Of a stretch of 64,000 nucleotides of DNA, positions 20,704 to 32,137 are shown in pieces. Source of the DNA: Marsupella aquatica (Eukaryota > Marchantiophyta); contig OZ316892.1 of the NCBI GenBank assembly GCA_973895155.1, positions 6,572,001 to 6,636,000 on the forward strand, read 5' to 3'. Every line of letters starts with the position of its first letter. Within the stretch, counting starts at the first letter, position 1. The notes under the pieces are model-generated. The model was not told the DNA's origin. It ran no database searches and saw only the letters and a program-made list of their open reading frames with translations. The translations under genes and the position numbers were made by a program.

Positions 20704-23700
20704 TAATCCTAGGTCTCATGATACATTGCACATTCAGTTTCATTAGGAATGGGCTTGGGCTCCACTTTTATGGTGAGGACACTGTTCACCACAGGACAAG
20801 AATGAGCAGTAGCCAAGCAGAGAATGGAGCTTCTATATGAGTTGCGGAACTCGACTACCTTAACACTTAGCTCCGGCGTCACTGACTCCGACGCAAACTC
20901 CCTTATGGTCCAGGCCCGGATAGGCCATCCGGAGAGGACTTAGCATGGGGAGACTTGTGGGCAATGAGACGTGGCACTAGCGAAGGGGCAAGGAGCCAAG
21001 CTGGTGATACACATTAAGGACTTAGGCTAGATGAGAGCTGGTCGGGTCAAGGGGAAAAGGGGCCGGGCTCAAGGTCAACCGTCCGGACCCCCGGATGGAC
21101 TTTGAGTTCTGAGGGCTTGAGTGTGAACTCCTCTTGGGCCCAAAGCCAATGGAATTGACGCCATGGGTAACGGACATTTGAGGCGTGAATTATGGCCCAA
21201 TCCGGGTTTGGCCGATCGGGGACCCCGAGCAGCAATGAGGCCTGAGGGCCTAGGCATGAACACTGGGCCCAATCACAACGGGCTAAGGCACTCCGCTTGC
21301 GGACGCCTAACGAGAAAGTTATGGGCGTTGCCAGTTGTGGCGCTCCCAGTATGCGCGATAGGATCCGGGTTGGAGGCCAAAAGCTTAGGGACCAAAGTTG
21401 GTTCGGGGGTAGCAGGTCTCCAGAAGCATATATGAGGGGAGTGGTGTCTCCCTGGGGGCCAAGGGCGAGCCGAGGTTGTGAGCCGCGACGGTCGCAACAC
21501 TAAGGAAAAGCGTCAAACGGAAACGGTGATATCTTCCCAACGAGAAGTTTGTTGGAGGACTTTTTGGGTGCATTGGAAATCTCTCAAGGAGGGCTACGTC
21601 CTCCTGAGCTCATCTGGGTCTGTGGGCACCATGGGTTCTAGAGGTTTGTGGGTGTTAGCTCGCCCGCTTGTCAAATCTTACCGAACAGCAGCCAAGCCGC
21701 GTTCAGTCTCCTAAGGGAGCTTGCGTTGGGGAGGCAAGGCCAAGTAGGCGTTTAGGTTGAGTTCCAAGGGTGCTTGGCCCCTAGACCATCAGTGGGGCGA
21801 GAACCGGGAGTTGATTGCTAGAGTCGGGGCCATTCTAGTCCCGGCATGTTGGGACAAGCTTGGGACAAGCTTTAAGACAAGCTACACTATTTGGGCCATG
21901 AGCATGTCCTGGGGTCAAGGCGGTCAGTTGGTGATGGATAGGTATGAGGGGGAACCCGGGCCGCACCCAAGGAAGGAGTTGTTCTGGACGAACAGTGGGC
22001 GTGGGTTCTGGTTTTGGCTTATGGCATCGGGAGGACCTATCGCTGACCTATTTACCAACGTCTGTTGAGCTTGAGTTAGGATGCTAGACTTGGCGAGTTC
22101 TAGATCTTGAAGGGTTACTCACCGAGGTGCTTGGTTGCTTGTGCAAGCAGTGAGGACCATTGAGTAGCGGTCGAGTTGGTGAGCAAGTGCGGCTTCGTAT
22201 GGGAGGGGTCGCGGGTTGGTGTAAGGGGCACTAGGTTACTTGCTCGAGGTATTCGTGGAGGCGTTCGGGCACCAGGGGCACTTAGGAGTGGGTGTTGGGA
22301 TTGGTGAGGGCGCTGGGTGGCAAGGTCCACCACTATATGGGAAGGTGTGGTTTAACCATTTGGTGTTGTTGCCCTAGCTTGCATTTGAACTTTGTCTTGT
22401 GTATTCCCCCCCCCCCCCCCCCCAGTCACAAATAGACCTTTCCTCTCACCTCTAACAGCACATCATTCATCATGGGACTAGTCTTGTGAACCAACTGCCA
22501 CTTGTGGTCTTTGAATTTCAATTGCCAGGAACCCTCCTTTCCCCAAAATTCCATTACAAATGTCAGAGATGGCCATAACTTAAAAATTAATTAATTAATC
22601 TTAAAAAGTGGTCATAACTTCAACTTCCTTTTCTCTTGTGGCATTTGAGATTCAAGTGTCATGGACTTCCTTTCCCTAAAATTGCCAATGTCATAGATGG
22701 CCATAACTCTAACTTTCCCTCTTGCCTCCAAGGGTATCTCAAACCTTAGAACTTGATGTACCTTAGGTTACAGATAGAAAAATTATAGATTACCTATTTC
22801 ATAGTCCATGACTTTTTACTGTAACGTGTTCAATATCCAAGACAGTAAGTAACTATAGAGGTTAGTGAAAACAAACCAAAAACAACATTACAAAACCTTT
22901 TGAGAAAAGCTACAGCCATTTTTTTATTTCCAAAAGCCAACACCCATTACCCCATTTATTTATTGCCAAAAGCCAACACCCATTACCGTGAAGCTTTGAG
23001 ACACCCTATTGTCACCAAGTCCCAATAGCCTCCTCTTTATGAGTCCCAGTACATAATGCAACAATTTTCCCAATCAGATGTCAAGAACACGGTGAACCTC
23101 TGTCTATGATAACTTCCATTACTGGCTCAAACAGGCTTTTTGGCTTCCTTATCACCCTTCTCGTTTATGGAAAACTCTAGTATCTGTTTGGAGGAAAGAT
23201 TCCATCATGTCTTCCACTTCTTGTAGAATCTAGTTATCGTGATGTCTACATACTCTAGTATCTGTTTGGAGGAAAGATTCCATCATGTCTTCCACTTCTT
23301 GTAGAATCTAGTTATCGTGATGTCTACATCCACCCTGAACCTTGTTCTCTCCCTTCTCTCTAGTTTCAGCAATTCTCGACACAAGCAAACTGTTCGAAAA
23401 TTTCTTAGGAACATGTTGCCTCACTCTTGACTCCGATATGTGAACCAATGATCTTGAAGAGACGATTTTAAAGTCTCCCACACTCCCACCTCCTTCCGTA
23501 TTTCCAAAGCGTTTGCGACCATAATAAGAATCTACCAGCACAGAAGGCTTTCATCACTGTAGAGACCAGCCTTCACCTTTCATTTTATTGTCTCATGAGA
23601 CATAAGGCACTGCATCCTATTTTCTGCCTTGACAAATGTCAACTAGTTATTGGCTTCCTACCATTTGTTACGTCCTAACGAACAGCGACTTGTGCTTGTC

Positions 23701-24000
23701 AGCTAATGTTCAGTGTTGACGGTTGCCTTACAAGAAAAAAATCTACTCCTCTGTAAGAAATCAGCAAGTCTTGAAGCTATTTCCAGTGCTCTTGTGAACA
23801 ATGAAACGACCCCAAAATCAACTCTTAGGACCCTATACATACGTACGTCACCTTGTGGAAGAAAGAGTGAGCCACACGATCATTTGGTACAACTCTAAGT
23901 CTACACCCCATTTCAGTAGTTATACAGACTTCGCAGGAACTCTAGTTGTAAACCCATTCCAAGATCAGGCAGTGATAAGCAGACCTTCTCGGTGCAATTC
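20704..24000. other. No gene; GC-rich repeat and local duplications
   Basis: From 20.86 to about 22.35 kb the sequence is GC-rich and contains blocks (GGGCCCAATCACAACGGG near 21.27 kb) shared with 39.04-39.36 kb, suggesting two remnants of one dispersed element, perhaps an LTR. A C-run of about 19 lies at 22406-22424. AAAAGCCAACACCCATTACC is duplicated at 22930-22990. No protein motifs were recognised. Confidence 0.5.
23174..23329. repeat. 78-bp perfect tandem duplication
   Basis: ACTCTAGTATCTGTTTGGAG begins at 23174 and at 23252; the two 78-bp units appear identical, which indicates a very recent duplication or an assembly artefact. Confidence 0.9.
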
Positions 24001-27000
24001 TCAACATGGATCCAGGTAAGTAAAGATGGAGACGTCTGTCAAAGATTCAAAGTACGCTGAAAATTTTGTACAAAAATGTCACAAAATGTCAAGGATTTAT
24101 TGCCAATCGTCTGTATCCTCTCCTACTCTCATGTGAAGATGCTTCTCTCTTTTGTGAAACTCTGTGATTCCTTTACCACTACCTGTAACACCTACCTTTC
24201 CCTTTGGGTCATCTGGTGACTTAAAAATGCTTTCCTTCTTGCGTCCTGTGAAGAAGCCCACCTGTGGAGAACGAGAAGGATCATATTTAGATCTCTAAAG
24301 AGACTGAAAGCTGAAACCGCATGACTGCCACACGAAATGTGGAATTTGGTTTCTAGACTTCCTGGATACAGCAATTGTAACTCTGGCTATGAAACACAAA
24401 TAACAGGATGAAAAAAAACAGAAGGAAGAATGCCGAGCTTTGGGCAGTCAGAGAAAAACATATCACACAAGCGCAAATGGAGCTACAACGGAAAAGGTGA
24501 CTCGGTAAGGGCTTAACATGCATACCTTTTTAGACTTCCCTTTGGAACCTTGAAATTGTTGCCACGCATTTTGCCGCTTATTTTGTGTTAGCTCCATTTG
24601 TTCCAGTCTCTGCTTTGATTTGAAGGCATGGATTTTTTTTCTCTTTGCAAGTTTCTACACATGACAATACACCACAGAAAACAAGGTAAACTTCGGTGTC
24701 ATTAGAGCAGCATTTGCACTAGAGTGGTTGTCAAAGGCGAGGAAACCCTAAACGGCAAGGACTCGTGACCACTCTATCACCACCAGAATATTACAAGATT
24801 TGTCATTGACCTATCAAAGTTAGCATCGAAGTCGATCAGCATTGTGATACTGTCCACTCTTCAGGGCATAAAATTCCAACCATCCATGTTTTCTGAAGAC
24901 TCTCGACTTGCGTACAATCTTCAGTATATATGACTTCAGAAGGTGATATCAGCGTGATACATACAATATCCTCAGAATCATCTGGATGGATTTTCAACTT
25001 TGCAGGTAAGTCCCTTGGCATGACATCTAGCTCAGCTGCCTGGGCAATTTTCCTTTTCAAAGCCATCTTTGTGGCTTCAGCCTGTTTCTCTGGATCAAAA
25101 AGTGTATCATCTTCTACATTTGGAATCTCCGGGTCATCTTCTGCAGGACTGATGCTTCTCACGTTTGCTAGGTCTACCTGCGCAAATAAAATGACGCATA
25201 CATGTCAGAAACTATAAAACAGTCATAAGATCCTCTTAATCATCACATCAGAGACTAGAGTTTATAATTTATCCGAATCTCCATAGATCGACAGAAATGA
25301 CGCTTACGTCCGAGCAGCTCTAGTCTACGACTTTTACCAGCTTAGACTTCTACCCGAAAGCGAATTTAGCAGAAGCTTCTAACCTATCGGGACTATTAAG
25401 TGGAGAGGTTAAGAAAGTACCTCCTCCTTATTGCCCCACTCGTCATACGAAACAAAGTAACCTATTGGCGTTACTGCTTCGACAGTAGCATTGTACCTGC
25501 GTGGTCAGCAATGAGGAATTAAGACGAAATAATGCGAAGTTTCAACTGTTCTGTTACAACAGAATCTGAATCTCAGTTTACAAAATGTCAGTTTACAAAA
25601 TGCACCGTCAGAGACGCACCATTCGCCATCCTCACTCCATACTGCCTGCACTTTGCCCCCAACAGGTAGCCGTCCACTGATATCATGGGTTTCATACACC
25701 TGGTAAAGAAGAGGAACTCTTCAGATATATGGGCAGGCAACGAAACAGCTGGACATCAAATGGATTGCAGCTAAAGCAGTGTGTATTACACAGCATATAC
25801 ATCAATAGAAACGATGGAAGGTGAATAAGAACGATGGGATTGACACTCGATCCATAAGAAATATCCTCTTCTTCCTATCACATCTACCCTTATACCTGCT
25901 TGGTCACGGATCTCCCGGATTCTTGGTTAGTGATCAGCGGTGGAGAAGACGGAGCGTCTGGGGATACAGGCTCAGATTGCCTTGCTGTTGTGAGTAGATC
26001 TTGTGTAAGTTCAATAACCTGCACACAAATTGTCACGCAAATAATCTTTGTTTAATAAAAATAAAGGTTTTAACTGTTTCCTTCTCAAATCTGAAAAACC
26101 TCTCAGGTCATGATAAAAACGTAGCTTTCAAGGCTTTGTTCAGGTATTAGAACGGGAGTTAATTAATACAGTCACAGCAAAAATACCGTGCACGGCACTC
26201 GGGTATTAGGCTAAGCGACATTCGATACGGGCACAGCAAGCTGTTGAAAATCCTGCACCTTCCCGTGCTGTTCTTCGGCGTGCAGATATCATGCCATACT
26301 TTTTGTACATAACTTCATTTAGAGATGGGGGACGAAGAACAACTCTGAGAAGCCCAAGCCCAGGTACGTCGCAGCACTACACTCCATTCAAGAGGGCAAA
26401 CCACCTCACCTTGCAAAGAAACTCCAATAAGGGTCCTGTTTCGCATGCAGCTGTGTCGTGCTGCCCTGCTTGAACAACATTGGTGACTCCTTTAGGTACA
26501 CTGACTAGCTTTTCATCTCTCATATCCTCTCGTTTCTCTCTGCAGACGTCACTCGCAAATCTCCTTGCTAAATCACATCAAAACAAGTTCCATTCGTTGT
26601 GCGCATGCAAAGTTCCCAAATACTAACCCTACAAGGATATTTAGTCCACTTACCTCTTCCAACTCCGTAACCATTTCCTGCAGCTCGGCATTTGTTGGCT
26701 CAGCATCGTATAACTGCCTCACCTGCCAGCAGCACCAGATGCATCAGACGACATACAATCCCTTCAACAACATATATTTTGCAACATGCAGGTCCTTCGA
26801 ACGAGAGCAGCACGTTCATGACTTCCTCAGTACTGAATTATGAGGCCCCGGATGGTAAGAAAGCGCCCGCGAGGAAGACAATAAAAACCTATAAAACGTA
26901 CCCGGTAGTAGAAAGACAACGAAAGGATATTCCTCTGTCCGAAAGAAAAAGAGATAGAAACCCTAACTCGACCAAGAAAATTATCTTGGACCCGACGTTC

Positions 27001-27249
27001 ATCTGAAATAACCGAATAAACGTACCACAAAGACTAACAACTATCGGGACATCAAAATACACAGAAATCTAAAAATAATCGGACATTCATTTCATCATTC
27101 TCGCCATCACACACAACGAAATAAGATCGCGAAAAACAACTTTCACCATGCAAAACAGGCGTTCCTTAAACAAACAACAGAGCACCTACTTGCAGAAGCT
27201 GCTCCTGATACGTCTTCAAGTTCTCTTCAAGCTCTGGCACGCTCTGCAT
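24001..27249 (-). CDS. Splicing factor SPF30 (SMN-related, Tudor domain)
   Basis: SPF30 (SMNDC1) is a nuclear Tudor protein that binds methylated arginines of Sm proteins and helps assemble the spliceosome. Exons joined by phase-consistent GT-AG introns: 27249-27190 (MQSVPELEENLKTYQEQLLQ), 26722-26654 (VRQLYDAEPTNAELQEMVTE), 26018-25896, 25699-25620 and 25496-25421 (Tudor core: LPVGGKVQAVWSEDGEW, YNATVEAVTPIGYFVSYDEW), 25177-24965 (KLKIHPDDSEDI), 24654-24526 (QNAWQQFQGSKGKSKK) and 24261 onward (VGFFTGRKKESIFKSPDDP, then VGVTGSGKGITEFHKREKH). The Tudor aromatic and acidic positions are present. The first ATG fits the family start, although the frame is open upstream (PYEPHKLPKKQKRQEADEPDK). 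After KREKHLHMR the frame runs on for about 40 unfamiliar residues to TGA at 24001; a GTAGGA donor directly after that motif may instead lead to a short last exon. Confidence 0.93.
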
Positions 27250-27254
27250 CTTGT

Positions 27255-27690
27255 CCGGTTCGTCGGCTTCCTGGCGCTTCTGCTTTTTCGGAAGCTTGTG
27301 TGGCTCGTAGGGTTGCTTGCGGTCGGGCGACTTGATTTAGTAGAATTAGCTCCTTGACTGGAACAGCTGCTGATTCCTACTCACTGCCAGCGACAAGAGG
27401 AAAGGGAGGAGCAGAAATCGAAATAAATCACTCCAGTGAATGTCTCCGGCCGATTCAAGCTTAAATTCTTCGAGCCTCTCGATGTCTCTGCTCTCGCTTC
27501 TGCTTCTTCGGAAGTCTGTGCGGCTCATAGGGTTGCACGAATTGATTTTGGAGAATTGGGTCCTCTCCTTGAAGCTGCAGCCTTCTCACTGCTTGCGGCA
27601 CTACGAACTACAGTAGCAGGATTCGGCAAACATTCACTTCAGTCGTGCGTACCCCATGGATTCAAGCTTGAGTTCTTCGCGCCTCCCCTT
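27255..27690. repeat. ~210-bp imperfect tandem duplication at the 5' end of SPF30
   Basis: Two diverged units align in order: minus-strand AACCCTACGAGCCACACAAG (about 27320) with AACCCTATGAGCCGCACAGA (about 27530), and plus-strand ATTCAAGCTTAAATTCTTCG (27455) with ATTCAAGCTTGAGTTCTTCG (27660). The duplicated block includes the open stretch just upstream of the SPF30 ATG, so the outer copy still encodes PYEPHRLPKKQKRE and may represent a duplicated 5' UTR or leader. Confidence 0.75.
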
Positions 27691-27714
27691 GCCCCTCTCT
27701 CCTTCTCTGTGCTC

Positions 27715-28312
27715 TGCTTCCTCTTTGTCTCGTGAGGAGCACGAAAAAATGTACAGTACATAGTATAGTCCTGTTTAAATGGATTACTATGCAATACGAT
27801 CCCTATGCTAGTGCTTGTGCTTTGCAGGAGAGCAGGCCCATAGGGATTGGCCGGGGCATTAGGCGCAGAGGAAAGCAAATATGTGATAGGAGTGTACATT
27901 TTTCTCATCAATGGTCGGCAAAAACAACTAATCAAATCCAATGGCTGTGAATCTTTCCGGCCCAGGAGCTTTTTTGTATGGGGACTAAGGACAAAAAAAG
28001 ACAGGATCCCTTATTATAGTTATAGATGATGGACAAAGTGCTCATGTGGACCACATTTTGGTAGTCCATGGGTGGAGCCCATAACTTGATTATTATTTTA
28101 TCTTAGTATTAGTATCAAGAGTTCCTCCTTCTCTCTAGTCTGCTTCCTTTTTGCCTCGTGAGGAGCACGCAAACATGTACGATACATACTATAGTCCTGT
28201 TTAAATGGATTACTATGCACTATGGTGGACAAAGTGCTCATGTACCACATTTTGGTAGTGCATGGGGTGGAGCCAATAACTTAATTATTATCTTATCTTA
28301 GTTATCAAAAGT
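27715..28312. repeat. Duplicated segment, one copy split by ~230 bp
   Basis: CCTGTTTAAATGGATTACTA and its upstream flank occur at about 27720-27795 and 28140-28220; the following block (GACAAAGTGCTCATGT...CCACATTTTGGTAGT) lies at 28029-28120 and 28224-28312. In the right copy the two blocks are contiguous. In the left copy they are separated by about 230 bp (27796-28028) of unrelated sequence. Confidence 0.75.
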
Positions 28313-28639
28313 TAGAGTTGGGGCCTAGGCTTCTAGAGTATTGTAACTCTATAGCCCACCATGTGTATGTAAAAACTCATTGCTATGATATATGTCAACT
28401 GATAATTATCATGCATGTTTTTTATCATCATTTCTATTTTACATTCAAAAAATGGACCCTATAGCCCGACGATAATATAGAAAGAAGGATGTGCTGTGTG
28501 CATATATAGAAAGGAAATGGAATGTTATGAATGATTATTAAATAATGACCTGCATGATGATTTTTTAATTATTTCATTGACTTGCAAAGAATGTGAATAG
28601 TGAATATACTGTGGTGATATTTTTATTGTCCTCCTCACT

Positions 28640-29790
28640 ATTCAAGTTCAAAGAACAGGCAGTCTGGGCTAGTGAGTTCCACACAAGACAACTCATGGTG
28701 ACTTAGGGTGAAGCACCTCCACGAGACCCTATCTTGATCACAAAGTTAGCGAAGGAGAGAACTTGGGAGAGAAGGAGAGAAACAGTCTCCTCCCTAGCTT
28801 TGAGTTTGTGTGCACTGTGTTTCCCCAAGTTCGATTTGGTTGTGGGCAGATTGGGTAGTGGTTGGCTCGCACCCTACTAGGAACTTCAGATTTTTCCACC
28901 TGAGAACCAACCAAGCTGTCAGCGGAGAAGTCTGGAAGCCCAAGACTAGTTGCCGTCAAATACAAGAAGCGGTTTTGCCAGTTTGCTAGATTTGTTTCCA
29001 TACTCGTGCACTGTAGATCTGGCCAATAACCTACACAGGAACCCACATGGGACAGATCAATCTTTTAGTGCATGGTAAGGTACATTTAAACTGAGTGAGC
29101 TGGCATCAGATTTTGGGCCATTGATCTTTGAGGATAATTGGCTCAAGGTTAATTTTTTATCATAACCTTACAGTCACTGCTAGCATTGCTGAAGTTTAGA
29201 AACTCTGAATGTACTTAGACCATTGCCTAAATTTTAACTACAACAAGTACAGTATCTTACAAAGGAATAGTTGCCCAAAGTACAGTAGTTCTAAAAATTG
29301 CAACCTTGCACCAGTCCCTCGCTCCTGGGGGGCCTCAATCGGTCACACAATTCAACAGCTTAAAAGCCAACCTATTCAAGACCTCCTAGAAGCTTAATTA
29401 CGATAACCTAGTCAGGCTCAAGGCAGGCTCAGCTTTCAATGACCTTAATGAGGCCTCAACAAGATCTCGTCAATAATCTCAACGAGCCCAGATGTTTGAA
29501 TACGGTGGATACAAAGACTAATATAGTAGCTTACCTGGAAAGATGATTCTGCCTCCTGCTTTTGGGTTTACTCGGATCCGTTACTTGATCAGGGAAATTT
29601 ACCGTCGGCAGATCTACGTTAAACCCCTTGTTGCAAACGTGAGCCGGGTTGTTTGGTGGATGGAGTGGTCCGCTTGAAGGGCTGACCCTTGTAGCTGTTT
29701 CATTGCAGCTTTCAGCTTCTCCTGCGCACACAGTGAATTCAAGGCCATTATCAGATTGTACGTACATGACAAGCTAAATTTCAGCGATTA
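28640..29790. repeat. Segmental repeat R1a
   Basis: This region matches 36290-37170 in order and orientation. Shared landmarks include TTTCCCCAAGTTCG (28820 and 36339), GTGGGCAGATTGGGTAGT, CACACAATTCAACAGCTTAAAA (given here only as a landmark near 29344 and 36872), TTTTGGGTTTACTCGGATC and CTCCTGCGCACACAGTGAATTC near the right end. No coding function was recognised, so it is probably a remnant of a dispersed element. Confidence 0.75.
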
Positions 29791-32130
29791 TGGAATCTTC
29801 CAGATTCTCAACCATGACTTGCCTGTCCAACTTGTGGAACAACTCTCGGACTGTTTTAGACAACTATTCACTCTATCTCTGGAGGTGAGTAATGCATGGC
29901 ATGTTGACAAAAATGACTGGTCTGTGTAAACGCATTCAGTGCAGGTTTGGAACATTAATGAAAGTCCTGGTTACGGACCCCAATTAGGGGTCCTTTCCAA
30001 AATTCCTGGCTTCATAGTGCGCCACATCATCATGGCATGCTCCAAACAGGAAGAGACTTGTTTTTGGATAAAATTAACTTCTACATTTGTGTTTGTGGCA
30101 ACTTTGCTATAAAAATTGGGACATCATGCTGTAAAAAAGAATGTAAAAAAAATTGACATGCAAATCAAAAGAGAAAAAGGTTGAGGTAAAATTGCTCCCA
30201 GTAACGGTTTTATTTACATTTTGATTTTATTCAAAACATAAAATTTTCCCGACAACAATTTTTGATTTGACATTGTTGAGTCAAATCATAATGAAAACTC
30301 ACGCATAACATGGCGTTGGAAAGATCTTGAAGAGACAATCCTAATGAGCTCAACATTGTCACCATTCAATAAGAATTGAGTAAGTAATTTGAAAATTAGA
30401 TTTTACCCATGATTTCGTAATCTCTAACATGAATAAAAATCTATGTTGTACAACTCCTGAAATGTTGACCCCTTCGATGAGAATGAACCTAAAATTGACA
30501 GATTTTATCAAGTACTAAGGAGATTATGAATTTTAGAATTTCTTTAGCTTTTTAATGAACTTAACATTGATAGATGTCGTTGAGTTCTTAGGAGATTATA
30601 AGTTTCCAAAGTTCTCTAGCTTTTCAATGAGTTTGACATTGAGAGATTTTATCAAGTACTAAAGTGGTCATGAGTTTCTAATTTTTTCTAGCTTTCTCTA
30701 GCTTTTGATCCATTTCGAATTCCACAATTGGAGATTTGTTTCCATGAAACGTTTTGTCTTAAACAATTATGCAAAGTTAGTGATTTGATGACACCAATGA
30801 CTTCTCTCTTTTCGTCTATCTGTGTGTAGGAATTGAAAAGTGATTACTTTCGATGTAACTTGAGTGCATCCAGCATCCCTTTGGTACCGTGGAGGGAAAC
30901 CATCGAGCATCGTTTTGCTAAAGTGGGCAATTAAGTTACCCACACATTAAACACTAGTTCACATTGCAATTGGTTTCGTGATTGATGTTAATTATGGTTG
31001 CTTTGGTAAGTTTGGTTGTTTCAAGTGTCAAATATTGACTTGTCCATTTTTGAATTTTGTTTTCTTTGGATTTGGAGGTCCATCTAGGCTTCAGTTTCTA
31101 GCCTCTAAAATAACATGGGGGTCCACGTATTAATTGATATCTGGAAGGATACTCCTCACAAGCCTCATGGATAGTCCTCTTGATGCTGCTCCGGCCACAA
31201 GCGTAAATTCTGGCCTAAAGACCTCTTCTAAGATCGTTCCTTTGCCTTGGTCCCTTGCCCACACGACTTCGCGACTCCTCTCGTAACTGTTCCAATTTGT
31301 GCACAGGCGACAAGCCGAGAACTGGAAGGTCAAAGTTGAATTTGTCATGCACGTCAACATTTGGTCTAGTTCCCTTGGACCGCAGGTAGGTATCGTCCTG
31401 GAATTCCATACAGTTTGAGACCTCCAAACCTGCGGACTTGTCAAGGGGAAGTTGAGCTGCAGCACCATTGCATGTCCGCCTCGATCAGGAACCCAATGAC
31501 TCAGATGTGCTTTATCTGGATAGACTTTGTCTGAACTAGACAAAGTAAAAGACTTTTCCCAGGCCTAAAGGGCCTAAGGCACGAGTTATGAACACTACAA
31601 TAATGTATGGTCTTTAAGAAACAAAGTCTCTGTTACTGTCAGTTACACTTTGATTCTTGAATCTACTGTGTGTATTAGGTTTTGATCAGGACTAGCCCCA
31701 AGGTGTTAAGGTTTTTTTCTTGGGTCTTGAAAGTTTCAGACCTCCCCGTATACACAACACACCTGTTGCACCTCCCCTTGAGTATAATGGTCAGCCTCAT
31801 AGGGCGTCCAATATGGTTTCGCCATCTCTTTTAGGGAAACAACTGCTCGGGTAGAAAAATCTGTAAATTTAGTACAAATTTTGCACAAATCTGTCCATAT
31901 TAGTACTTTTGTCAATAAATAAAAACTTAAGTTTGCATAAGTGAACCCTATGCAAGAAAAAACTCCCACCTGAGAGCCCGATGGAGACAGTCATGTGTAT
32001 CTTTTTGTAGCTTTGATTCTCAAGTGCATGTCTTTTTAGGTCGTCGAGATTTTAGGTACCTTTTTGTAGCCCAATTTCTGCACCCCACAAAATGAATGAT
32101 AAAAAACACAGTATTCCAACCTCGGGTGCA
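29791..32130. other. No gene; AT-rich, with degenerate internal repeats
   Basis: Around 30496-30715 an AT-rich unit of roughly 70-100 bp (ATTTTATCAAGTACTAAGG...CTAGCTTTTCAATGA) recurs about three times with heavy divergence. From 31130 to 31300 the words GATATCTGGAAG, ACCTCTTCTAAGATCGTTCC and CGCGACTCCTCTCGTA resemble the block at 37510-37640, so this is a third, poor relative of that segment. The open frames here have no recognisable motif. Confidence 0.45.
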
Positions 32131-32137
32131 CAACTCT

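Noticed and set aside
22406-22424. Poly-C runs (also 9657, 36248, 45832) as G-quadruplex sites
   Set aside because: Single homopolymers flanked by repeats; no spaced G-tract pattern conserved between the sites.
24930-25217. Plus-strand frame over SPF30 exon 6
   Set aside because: Antisense shadow of the exon with good splice sites.
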